DNA of 14,014 nucleotides from DATEJJ01 sp039649115 (GTDB lineage Bacteria > Actinomycetota > Actinomycetes > Mycobacteriales > Micromonosporaceae): positions 1 to 14,014 of the forward strand of contig JBBWZQ010000199.1 in assembly GCA_039649115.1 (NCBI GenBank), read 5' to 3'. The notes under the pieces were generated by a model. It searched no databases. It was not told the origin of the DNA and was given only the letters and a program-made list of their open reading frames with translations. Shown one piece after another: positions 7,477-13,280 of the stretch. A program made the position numbers and the translations under genes. Position 1 is the first letter of the stretch; each line of letters starts with the position of its first letter.

Positions 7477-8578
7477 CCTCCAGCGGGCTGCCCATGAACC
7501 GCGCGTACGGCTCGAACGCGCGCTCGACCCGCCTGCGGTCCGCCGCGCGGACGGTCACCAGCGGGAACACCCGCACCGCCGTACGTCCCCGCGCCGTCGA
7601 CCGCTTCCAGGTGCCGATCACCCGGCCGCCGCGCACCACGGTCGCCTGGAACACCCCGTTGCCGCCCGGGATGATCGCCTGCTTGTGCTCCGCGGCGACC
7701 ATGAGGGACCGGTCCTTGAAGCCGAGCAGGTACTCGTCGAACCCGGGCAGGACGAGCATCTCGTCGCCGGTGTCGACCGGCGCGGCGCGGTGCGCGTCGA
7801 GCAGTTCCGGGTCCATGACCATCTCCACACCGTCGACCCGGACCGCGGTCAGCCGCGCACCCGCGCCGGCGATGCCCTGCTTGGCTTCGGCGGCGGTCAG
7901 CCCGGCCCAGCCCGCGAAGTCCTGCCGGGTCGTCGGGCCGTGGCTGCGGAAGTAGCGCTCGGCGATCGTCGCCAGCGCCTCCTGCGGCGCCAGCCGCCGC
8001 GGGTCGGGTACCCATTCGTCGAGCAGGACGAACGTCTGTTCCTTGCCGATGTTCGGCGCGATGCAGGTGACGCCGAGCTGGCTGGCGTACCAGAGCAGGT
8101 GGTAGCCGAACTGTCCGGAGCCGGTGATGCCGGCCTCGGCGAGCGCCGCCATGCACTCCGCCCGGGTGCGGCGGCCCCCGCCGGCCAGCGCGGCGGCCAG
8201 CGCCGCCACGCCCCGGTCGGCCAGCTTGTCGGTCAGGCCAAGGCTGGCCCGCCGCGCGGCGGCGCCGGCGAGCGTCCGCCGGCCCAGCACGTCGAGCATC
8301 CAGTGCGCGTCCCGCGGCGGGACGAGGTGCACGGTGCCGCGCATCGGCCAGGTGCGCAGCGCCCCGCGGCGCTCCAGCGCACCCTGGATGTCCACGGCGG
8401 TCAGGCCGGGCAGCCGCGCGCCCAGCGACCACAGCACGCTGGCGAGGTCCTGCGCCTGCATCGCGCCGAACCAGGTGACCACCCCCGCCACGTCGCCCGG
8501 CCGGTCGGCGTCGCGCTCGCGCAGCAGCAGGCTGGTCATCCGCAAGGCGAGCGCGTCGGCCGCGGTGAGGTCCGGCAC
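7463..8578 (-). CDS. Winged-helix DNA-binding protein, AlkZ/YcaQ-like (HTH_42)
   Basis: The 371-residue product matches the winged-helix family PF06224 (HTH_42), which includes AlkZ and YcaQ, DNA glycosylases that remove alkylated bases and unhook interstrand crosslinks. Landmarks are WFGAMQAQDLASVLWSLGAR (36-55), RTWPMRGTVHLVPPRDAHWML (75-95), VLPGFDEYLLGFKDRS and GNGVFQATVVRGGRVIGTWKR. The Q41-A42-Q43 triplet matches the QxQ motif described as catalytic in AlkZ; whether this member is an active glycosylase is not shown. The GTG at 8578 is chosen because AGGA lies 5 nt upstream and the homologous part begins there. The frame is open to 8773, but that part overlaps the DUF899 gene and has unrelated composition. 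It starts 7 bp after the DUF899 stop on the same strand, so the two are almost surely co-transcribed. The 3' end overlaps the lipoprotein gene by 14 bp. Confidence 0.82.
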   Translation of the reverse strand: MPDLTAADALALRMTSLLLRERDADRPGDVAGVVTWFGAMQAQDLASVLWSLGARLPGLTAVDIQGALERRGALRTWPMRGTVHLVPPRDAHWMLDVLGRRTLAGAAARRASLGLTDKLADRGVAALAAALAGGGRRTRAECMAALAEAGITGSGQFGYHLLWYASQLGVTCIAPNIGKEQTFVLLDEWVPDPRRLAPQEALATIAERYFRSHGPTTRQDFAGWAGLTAAEAKQGIAGAGARLTAVRVDGVEMVMDPELLDAHRAAPVDTGDEMLVLPGFDEYLLGFKDRSLMVAAEHKQAIIPGGNGVFQATVVRGGRVIGTWKRSTARGRTAVRVFPLVTVRAADRRRVERAFEPYARFMGSPLEVSWA

Positions 8579-8585
8579 GCCGGTC

Positions 8586-9215
8586 CTATCCGTAGGTGGG
8601 GTGCTGGGGCCAGCCGGGCGGGGAGTCCTCCCAGTCCTGCTGCCGACCGTATGGCATGAGGTCGAGGACGCTGTTGGTGAAGACGAGCCGGTCCACGCCG
8701 CGGGAGGTGGTGTTGTAGGTCCGGTAGACGTCCTCGCCGTCGCGCAGGAACACGCTGAGCATGAAGCCGCCACCGGCGTCGCAGTCCGCCGCGAAGGAGG
8801 TGCCGTGCGACGACACGAACGGCAGCGTCCAGCCCATCCGCGCCTTGTACGCCTCGATCTGGGCGAGCGGCATGGTCGACACGGTCACCCAGGTGACCCC
8901 GCTTGCCGCCAGCCCGGCCAGCGCGGTCGCCGGGACGTTGTTCGTGAGCCAGGTGCAGCCCATGCAGTAGTCGTCCGGCCCGTTGTCCATGAACTGGTAG
9001 ACGGCCAGCTGGTCGCGGCCCTCGAACAGGTCGAGCAGCGTCTTCGTGCCGGTCGGCGTGTCGAACGCGTACCCGGTGCTGAATTTGACCATGGGTAGGC
9101 GGCGGCGCCGCGCGGCGATCGCGTCGAGCGCGCGGGTGGCTTCCTTCTCGGCCTTGAGCAGCTCGTCGCGCGACTGCTGCCACTCCTCGGCAGAAACGAT
9201 CTTGGGTTTCTCCAT
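8586..9215 (-). CDS. DUF899 family thioredoxin-like protein
   Basis: The 209-residue product is a typical DUF899 protein, a thioredoxin-fold family predicted to act as a cytoplasmic dithiol/disulfide oxidoreductase. Features are the N-terminal helix LLKAEKEATRALDAIAARRRRLPMV (19-43), a LLDLFEGRDQLAVYQFM strand region (60-76), a CMGC motif (C84, C87) in DDYCMGCTWLTNN, and a conserved C-terminus with VYRTYNTTSRG and PPGWPQHPTYG. Length is normal. The ATG at 9215 is chosen because MEKPKIVS is where homologues normally begin; a GTG at 9260 is possible but adds an atypical stretch. CACAAT lies 6 nt before this ATG and could be a -10 element, giving a leaderless or near-leaderless message. It is the first gene of a two-gene unit with the AlkZ/YcaQ-like gene. 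The family is clear, the biochemical role is not established. Confidence 0.87.
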   Translation of the reverse strand: MEKPKIVSAEEWQQSRDELLKAEKEATRALDAIAARRRRLPMVKFSTGYAFDTPTGTKTLLDLFEGRDQLAVYQFMDNGPDDYCMGCTWLTNNVPATALAGLAASGVTWVTVSTMPLAQIEAYKARMGWTLPFVSSHGTSFAADCDAGGGFMLSVFLRDGEDVYRTYNTTSRGVDRLVFTNSVLDLMPYGRQQDWEDSPPGWPQHPTYG

Positions 9216-9275
9216 CCCCCGATTGTGCCCCCGGGGTCCGACAGGAATCTCCGGACCCACCCTGGCGGGACCGGG

Positions 9276-9644
9276 TCAGGCCGCGCCGAGACCGAGGGTC
9301 TCCGCGAGACCGGTGATCTCCAGCACGCGGGTGACGAACGGGCAGGTGTTGCTCAATCGCACGGTGCGGTCGCCGCGGGCGGCGGCGTGATGGGCGTCGA
9401 TCAGCGCGGCGATGCCGCTGGAGTCGAGGAACGTGACGCCGGACATGTCCAGCAGCACGCGGCGCACGCTGTCCCCGGCCAGCGCGGCGGTCAGCGCGTC
9501 CCGCAGCCGGGGTGCGGTGCCCATGTCGATCTCCCCGCAGGCGGCGATGACGACGGTGCCGTCGCCGTCGCACCGGCTGTCCAGCGCGAGCCGGGCCGCG
9601 CGGGGCCGGTGACCGGACATGGGGAGTATCGGTTCCAAGGACAT
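9276..9644 (-). CDS. STAS-domain anti-sigma factor antagonist
   Basis: The 122-residue product is a single STAS domain of the SpoIIAA/RsbV type. These cytoplasmic proteins bind anti-sigma kinases of the RsbW class and free a sigma factor, and are switched off by phosphorylation of a serine. Seen are VVIAACGEIDMGTAPRLRDAL (31-51), the strand VRRVLLDMSGVTFLDSSG (60-77) with the phosphorylatable DSSG serine, and VLEITGLAETLGL (107-119). The ATG at 9644 has only a weak GGGA nearby; the ATG at 9620 (MSGH) would give 114 residues with the same domain. No RsbW-type kinase or sigma gene lies in the window, so its partner must be elsewhere. It runs divergently from the Ser/Thr kinase gene. It ends 60 bp before the DUF899 start, so it may or may not share a transcript with that unit. 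Confidence 0.85.
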   Translation of the reverse strand: MSLEPILPMSGHRPRAARLALDSRCDGDGTVVIAACGEIDMGTAPRLRDALTAALAGDSVRRVLLDMSGVTFLDSSGIAALIDAHHAAARGDRTVRLSNTCPFVTRVLEITGLAETLGLGAA

Positions 9645-9992
9645 GAATCCCAGCGCCAAGGTCAGCGGATGTTCCGGACCGCGCGACAGGTCGCGAAGAC
9701 GCCCGGCGGGGCGGCTGCCCCTGGGCTCACATCCGAACCCAGGCACACACTATCCCCCGTGGTCCGGGGCACTCAAACGCCAGGAAGCGGTCTCACCCGA
9801 CCGGGTGCACGATGACGGTTGCCGGCCAGCCGCGCACCGCCTTGCGGAACGGCCGGCGAGCCGGGAAGTCCTGACCGGCGCCGGAACCATGACGGGCGCC
9901 GCTTCCGGGGCCGGTCGGGCGTGGACAACCCGTTCCATCACGGTCCATCCCCGCCAGGTCTAGGACGGGTGCCGGCTGGGTACCCCACCGGG
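9645..9992. other. Divergent intergenic region between STAS gene and Ser/Thr kinase gene
   Basis: This stretch of about 350 bp carries no convincing gene. Short open frames such as 9811-9873 (20 codons) and 9889-9963 (24 codons before a TAG) exist, but neither has a good ribosome-binding site or a recognisable product. It should hold the promoters of both flanking genes. A stress-type promoter candidate for the STAS gene is listed separately. No clear promoter was found for the kinase. The region is GC-rich with scattered short dyads, none outstanding. Confidence 0.5.
9751..9778 (-). promoter_or_regulatory. Possible SigB/SigF-type promoter upstream of STAS gene
   Basis: On the minus strand GTTT (9775-9778) is followed after 18 bp by GGGATA (9751-9756). 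The known consensus of actinobacterial stress sigma factors is roughly GTTT, 14-16 bp, GGGTA(T/C). The -35 fits well, the -10 only partly and the spacing is a little long. It would start a message about 100 nt before the STAS start codon. Because STAS antagonists often belong to the regulon they control, the match is suggestive, but it is a weak call. Confidence 0.22.
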
Positions 9993-11234
9993 ATGTGGCC
10001 CGCGGGAGCGCTGCTCGGCGACCGGTACCGGCTGGACGAGCCCATCGCCAGCGGCGGCATGGGCGAGGTGTGGCGGGCCACCGACCTGACGCTGGACCGA
10101 GTGGTGGCCGTCAAGGCGATGCGGCCGGGCCTGGCCGAGGACGCCGGCTTCGACGCGCGCTTCCGTGCCGAGGCGCGCACGCTGGCCGCCCTGTCCCACC
10201 CGAACGTCGTCAATGTCTACGACTACGGCCGGGACGAGGTGGCCGGCCACGGTGCCGTGGTCTACCTCGTGATGGCATACGTGCACGGCCAGCCGCTGTC
10301 CGACCGGATCGCGGCGGCCGGCCACCTGCCGGCCGGGCAGACGATGTCCATCGTGGCGCAGGCGGCGGAGGCGCTGCAGGCCGCGCACGCGTGCGGCGTG
10401 GTGCACCGGGACGTCAAGCCGGCCAACCTGCTGGTCCAGCCGGACGGCACGGTGACCCTGGTGGACTTCGGAGTCGCCCGCACACCGGCGGCGGCCGCGG
10501 CGACCACGGGCCACGTCGTGCTGGGTACCGCCCTGTACATGGCGCCGGAGCAGGCATCCGGAGGCGAGGTCTCGCCCGCCACGGACGTCTACGCGCTCGG
10601 CGCCGTGGCGTACCACTGCCTGGCCGGACAGCCGCCGTTCCTCGCCGGGTCCGCGCTGGAGGTCGCCCTGCGGCAGGTCCTCGACGAGCCGGCGCCGCTG
10701 CCGGACGACGTCCCGCCGGCGGCGCGGCAACTGGTCGCGCGGGCGATGGCCAAGAATCCCGCCGACCGGTACCCCACGGCAGCCGCCCTCGCCGCGGCCG
10801 CGCGCACGCCGGTGGACACCGTACCGCCGGCGGACACCGTACGCCTGCCTGCGGTGACCGTGCCCGCCCGCCGGTCCCACCGCCGCGCCGCGCTCGTCGG
10901 CGCCGCGGCGGCGCTGGTGCTCGGGTTGGCCGCCCTCGCCACCGCCCTGTGGCCATCGGCCACCGCGGGCACCGGCCCGCAGGTGCCCGCCGGGCCCGCC
11001 GCGTCGGCCGCCCTCAGCCCGCGGCCGGCGGGGTCGGCGCCGGTCACGAAGACCGGCTCACCCCGGCGCACCCGCTCCGCCGCGCCCAGCCCGACAGCGC
11101 CCCGCCGGGCACCGAGCACCGCGGCCACCACACCGAGCCCGCGGATCCCGTCGCCACCGGCGCCCTCGGTGGCCGGGCCGACGCTCACCCCGCAGGCGGC
11201 TGGCGGCAGCGGCACGCCGGTGCCGGTGCCGTGA
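9993..11234 (+). CDS. Membrane Ser/Thr protein kinase (Hanks type, PknB-like)
   Basis: The 413-residue product has a complete kinase domain at about 10-268: glycine loop IASGGMGEV (18-26), lysine K41 in VAVKAM, helix-C E60, catalytic HRDVKPAN (138-145, D140), DFG (158-160), the GTALYMAPEQ activation segment (178-187) and TDVYALG (197-203). A threonine-rich juxtamembrane part (272-292) leads to a basic patch and one transmembrane helix (about 299-320). The remaining 90 or so residues are an external Pro/Ser/Thr/Ala-rich tail. No PASTA or other sensor domain is present, so the input signal is unclear. The ATG at 9993 is chosen because the domain begins ten residues later. A GTG at 9969, just after AGGACGG, is an alternative. 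The stop lies 7 bp from that of the convergent glycosyltransferase gene. Confidence 0.92.
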   Translation: MWPAGALLGDRYRLDEPIASGGMGEVWRATDLTLDRVVAVKAMRPGLAEDAGFDARFRAEARTLAALSHPNVVNVYDYGRDEVAGHGAVVYLVMAYVHGQPLSDRIAAAGHLPAGQTMSIVAQAAEALQAAHACGVVHRDVKPANLLVQPDGTVTLVDFGVARTPAAAAATTGHVVLGTALYMAPEQASGGEVSPATDVYALGAVAYHCLAGQPPFLAGSALEVALRQVLDEPAPLPDDVPPAARQLVARAMAKNPADRYPTAAALAAAARTPVDTVPPADTVRLPAVTVPARRSHRRAALVGAAAALVLGLAALATALWPSATAGTGPQVPAGPAASAALSPRPAGSAPVTKTGSPRRTRSAAPSPTAPRRAPSTAATTPSPRIPSPPAPSVAGPTLTPQAAGGSGTPVPVP

Positions 11235-11253
11235 ACCCGGCTCAACCGAGTTC
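11233..11253. terminator. Imperfect hairpin spanning both stop codons of a convergent gene pair
   Basis: GAAC (11233-11236) pairs with GTTC (11250-11253) and CGG (11238-11240) with CCG (11246-11248), with one C/A mismatch and a 5-nt loop. The kinase stop overlaps the left arm and the glycosyltransferase stop lies in the loop. It may act as a weak bidirectional terminator or 3' stabiliser. There is no T-tract on either side. Confidence 0.25.
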
Positions 11254-12426
11254 GGCGAGGGGCGGCGTCGCCTCCAGCGGCAGCCGGTCCAGCGCCGTGC
11301 GGTACCGGTCGGTGCTCAGGATGAGCCGGACCGCGTCGTCGATCCGCTCGGCGAGCGCCGGCGCCAGGAAGCGCCTCGGCTTGTCCCGGTCGATGCCGTC
11401 GTCGGTACCCAGACCGATGCCGACGCCCAGCTCCTCGGCCCGCTGGCCGATCAGCACCTGGTCGCCGAAGAACGGCACGACCACCACCGGTACGCGCAGC
11501 AGCACGGCCTCGTGGAAGCTGTTGCTGCCGCCGTGGGTCACGAACACGTCCACCGCACTGAGTACCCGCTGCTGGTCGACCCGGTCGCGGACGGTCCAGT
11601 TCGCCGGGTAGCTGTCGAGCACGTGCTTGCCCAGGGTGGAGAAGACCACGTGGACGTCGTCGTGCTCCCACCGCTTCGCCAGCGCCGCCAGGCACCCGCG
11701 CACCCCCTGCCGCGTCTCCTCCTGCGACAGCCAGAGGTTGTCCATCACCTCGGTACCGAAGGACAGGTACACCAGCGGCGTGCGGTACCCGCGCCTGGGC
11801 CGGGGGCCGTACCCGTCCGACAGGTAGCCGACGAAGCGGTACGGTGCCGGCCGGCGGTTGTGCAGGAAGTTGGCCGGGGTCACCGACGGGTAGGACCAGA
11901 GCAGGTTCCGCTCGGCCGGCAGGTGCAGGCTGTTGGAGACCAGCTCGATCTCCGACGGCTCGACCGCGAGGCCGTACCTGCGCCGGATCGACTCGATCGC
12001 GGCCTGGTTCTCCGCCGAGGCCAGGACCCCGGCCAGGTACTCGGTGTCCAGCAACGGCCCGATCAGGCCGGAGATCGAGCACCAGGACGGCAGCCGCAGC
12101 GCGTCGGCGGTGAACCGGCCCTCGATGGCGCAGAAGTCGTACAGGATCAGGTCCGGTGCGAAGTCGCGCGCGGCCCGCAGGCAGTCGTCGAGCAGGTCGA
12201 CGACCCGCTGCAGCACCCGTGTCGCCGACGTGTTCCGGTGGCGGTCGCAGCCCTTGAGCGGGCGTACCTGGGCGGGCAGGCCACTGAGCTCCGGGGTCGA
12301 GTTGTGCCGGTCGACCAGGGAGATCGAGAACGTGTGGCGGCCGTGGTACTCCCTGATCATCCGCTTCAGGATGTTGAGGTGCCCCTCGTTGGGAATGGTG
12401 AAGACCATGATCTTGCTGCCCGGCAT
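11242..12426 (-). CDS. GT1/MGT-like glycosyltransferase (GT-B fold)
   Basis: The 394-residue product has the two Rossmann halves of a GT-B enzyme of family GT1, the group containing macrolide glycosyltransferases and UDP-glucuronosyltransferase-like enzymes, which move a sugar from a nucleotide donor to a small molecule or lipid. The N-terminal acceptor half has EGHLNIL (14-20), with H16 at the catalytic-base place. The C-terminal donor half has VYLSFGTEV (219-227) and a PSPG-like motif THGGSNSFHEAVLLRVPVVV followed by PFFGDQ (297-323). The usual DQ-x-x-N-A is changed to DQVLIGQR. Length is normal and there is no signal peptide. The ATG at 12426 follows a G-rich stretch only 3 nt away, so the start is moderately sure. 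It stands alone between a kinase and a BON gene, with no biosynthetic cluster nearby, so the acceptor cannot be named. Confidence 0.87.
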   Translation of the reverse strand: MPGSKIMVFTIPNEGHLNILKRMIREYHGRHTFSISLVDRHNSTPELSGLPAQVRPLKGCDRHRNTSATRVLQRVVDLLDDCLRAARDFAPDLILYDFCAIEGRFTADALRLPSWCSISGLIGPLLDTEYLAGVLASAENQAAIESIRRRYGLAVEPSEIELVSNSLHLPAERNLLWSYPSVTPANFLHNRRPAPYRFVGYLSDGYGPRPRRGYRTPLVYLSFGTEVMDNLWLSQEETRQGVRGCLAALAKRWEHDDVHVVFSTLGKHVLDSYPANWTVRDRVDQQRVLSAVDVFVTHGGSNSFHEAVLLRVPVVVVPFFGDQVLIGQRAEELGVGIGLGTDDGIDRDKPRRFLAPALAERIDDAVRLILSTDRYRTALDRLPLEATPPLAELG

Positions 12427-12598
12427 CGGCCCCCCGCGTCACTCCTGATCGCTCCGCGCCTACCCGCGGTCCGGCTCCCGTAACGTCTTTCGGCCGTCGG
12501 TGGACACCCTCGCCCGGGGCAGGTGGTGAACCCTCACCCCGATGCGACCGACGCTTGCCCGGTAAGGCATTGGCAAGTGGTCTGGAAGGGGATTTCTC
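12427..12598. promoter_or_regulatory. Divergent promoter region, glycosyltransferase and BON gene
   Basis: The region of 172 bp must hold promoters for both genes. For the minus-strand gene, GTTA (12481-12484), a 15-bp gap and GGGTAG (12460-12465) resemble a stress sigma (SigB/SigF-type) promoter, with a start expected near 12453. For the plus-strand gene no firm promoter was found; its ribosome-binding site is GGAAGGGG, ending 7 nt before the ATG at 12599. A small dyad GGTGA-ACCC-TCACC (12525-12538) and a larger one (12554-12577) lie between. Confidence 0.35.
12554..12577. repeat. Inverted repeat CTTGCC-N12-GGCAAG upstream of BON gene
   Basis: CTTGCC (12554-12559) and GGCAAG (12572-12577) form a perfect 6-bp dyad with a 12-bp spacer, centred about 33 bp before the start codon. 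That is a plausible operator site close to the promoter. It differs from the HspR site known as HAIR (CTTGAGT-N7-ACTCAAG). It shares the CTTGC/GCAAG half-site with the repeat at 2057-2100. Confidence 0.3.
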
Positions 12599-13276
12599 AT
12601 GACCGCGGCGATGATGACACGCACCGATGAGCAGGTCCAGCGCGACGTGCTGGAGGAGCTCCGGTGGGACGCCCGGGTGAACCCGAACGAGATCGGTGTC
12701 TCGGCGAAGGACGGCGTCGTGACGCTCACCGGCTGGGTGGACAGCTACGCGAAGAAGTGGGCGGCCGAGCGCGCGGCGCACCGGGTACGGGGGGTCAAGG
12801 CGGTCGCCGACGACATCGAGGTGCGGCTGCCCAGTTCCGCGGAGCGTACCGACGCGGACATCGCGGCGGCGGCCACCCGGGCGCTGGAGTGGGACGCGTT
12901 CGTCCCGATCGAGAAGCTCGACGTGACCGTGGCCAAGGGCTGGGTCACGCTCAAGGGCGAGGTCGAGTGGGAGTACCAGAAGCGCGCGGCCGAGCGGGTG
13001 ATCCGCCGGCTGTCGGGAGTACGCGGGGTGACCAACCTCATCACCGTCAAGCCCCGGGTGCAGCCCTCGCCGCAGGAGCTCAAGCAGCGCATCGAGAACG
13101 CGCTGGTGCGCAGTGCGGAAACGGACGCCGAGCGGATCAGCGTGGACGTCGACGGCGGCAAGGTGGTGCTGAAGGGGCCCGTCCGCTCCTGGACCGAGCG
13201 CGAGGAGGCGGAGCGGATCGCCTGGTCCGCCCCGGGTGTCACGGCGGTCGAGAACCGCATCTCCGTCGAGCTCTGA
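12599..13276 (+). CDS. Triple BON-domain protein
   Basis: The 225-residue product is made of three successive BON domains, at about 9-77, 85-153 and 157-225. Each has the alpha-beta-beta-alpha-beta pattern with a G-x-V-x-L-x-G-x-V core: DGVVTLTGWV (38-47), KGWVTLKGEV (113-122), GGKVVLKGPV (186-195). Each ends in G-V-x-x-V-x-x-x-I/L. BON domains are thought to bind phospholipid membranes or ligands; the best known are E. coli OsmY and the potassium-binding Kbp (YgaU). No signal peptide or membrane helix is present, so this one is probably cytoplasmic. A clear ribosome-binding site (GGAAGGGG) fixes the ATG. The stop is 4 bp from the convergent clpB stop. A stress-related role is possible but rests on family resemblance and the neighbour only. 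Confidence 0.9.
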   Translation: MTAAMMTRTDEQVQRDVLEELRWDARVNPNEIGVSAKDGVVTLTGWVDSYAKKWAAERAAHRVRGVKAVADDIEVRLPSSAERTDADIAAAATRALEWDAFVPIEKLDVTVAKGWVTLKGEVEWEYQKRAAERVIRRLSGVRGVTNLITVKPRVQPSPQELKQRIENALVRSAETDAERISVDVDGGKVVLKGPVRSWTEREEAERIAWSAPGVTAVENRISVEL

Positions 13277-13280
13277 AGCT

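Noticed and set aside
8579..8773. N-terminal extension of the AlkZ/YcaQ-like protein
   Set aside because: It overlaps the DUF899 coding region, has an unrelated Ser/Thr/Pro composition, and a GTG with AGGA 5 nt upstream sits exactly where the family homology begins.
9811..9963. Two tiny open frames before the kinase gene, possible leader peptides
   Set aside because: No good ribosome-binding site, no recognisable sequence, and no link to an attenuator structure.
12525..12538. Small dyad GGTGA-ACCC-TCACC as an operator
   Set aside because: Only 5 bp per arm; expected by chance in GC-rich DNA, so mentioned only within the promoter region.
12554..12577. HspR (HAIR) or CtsR operator near clpB
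   Set aside because: The sequence does not match CTTGAGT-N7-ACTCAAG or the CtsR heptad repeat, and it lies before the BON gene rather than the clpB promoter, which is outside the window.
10589..12781. Minus-strand open frame of 730 codons covering the glycosyltransferase and part of the kinase gene
   Set aside because: It overlaps two well-supported genes in other frames and gives an Arg/Pro/Gly/Ala-rich product.
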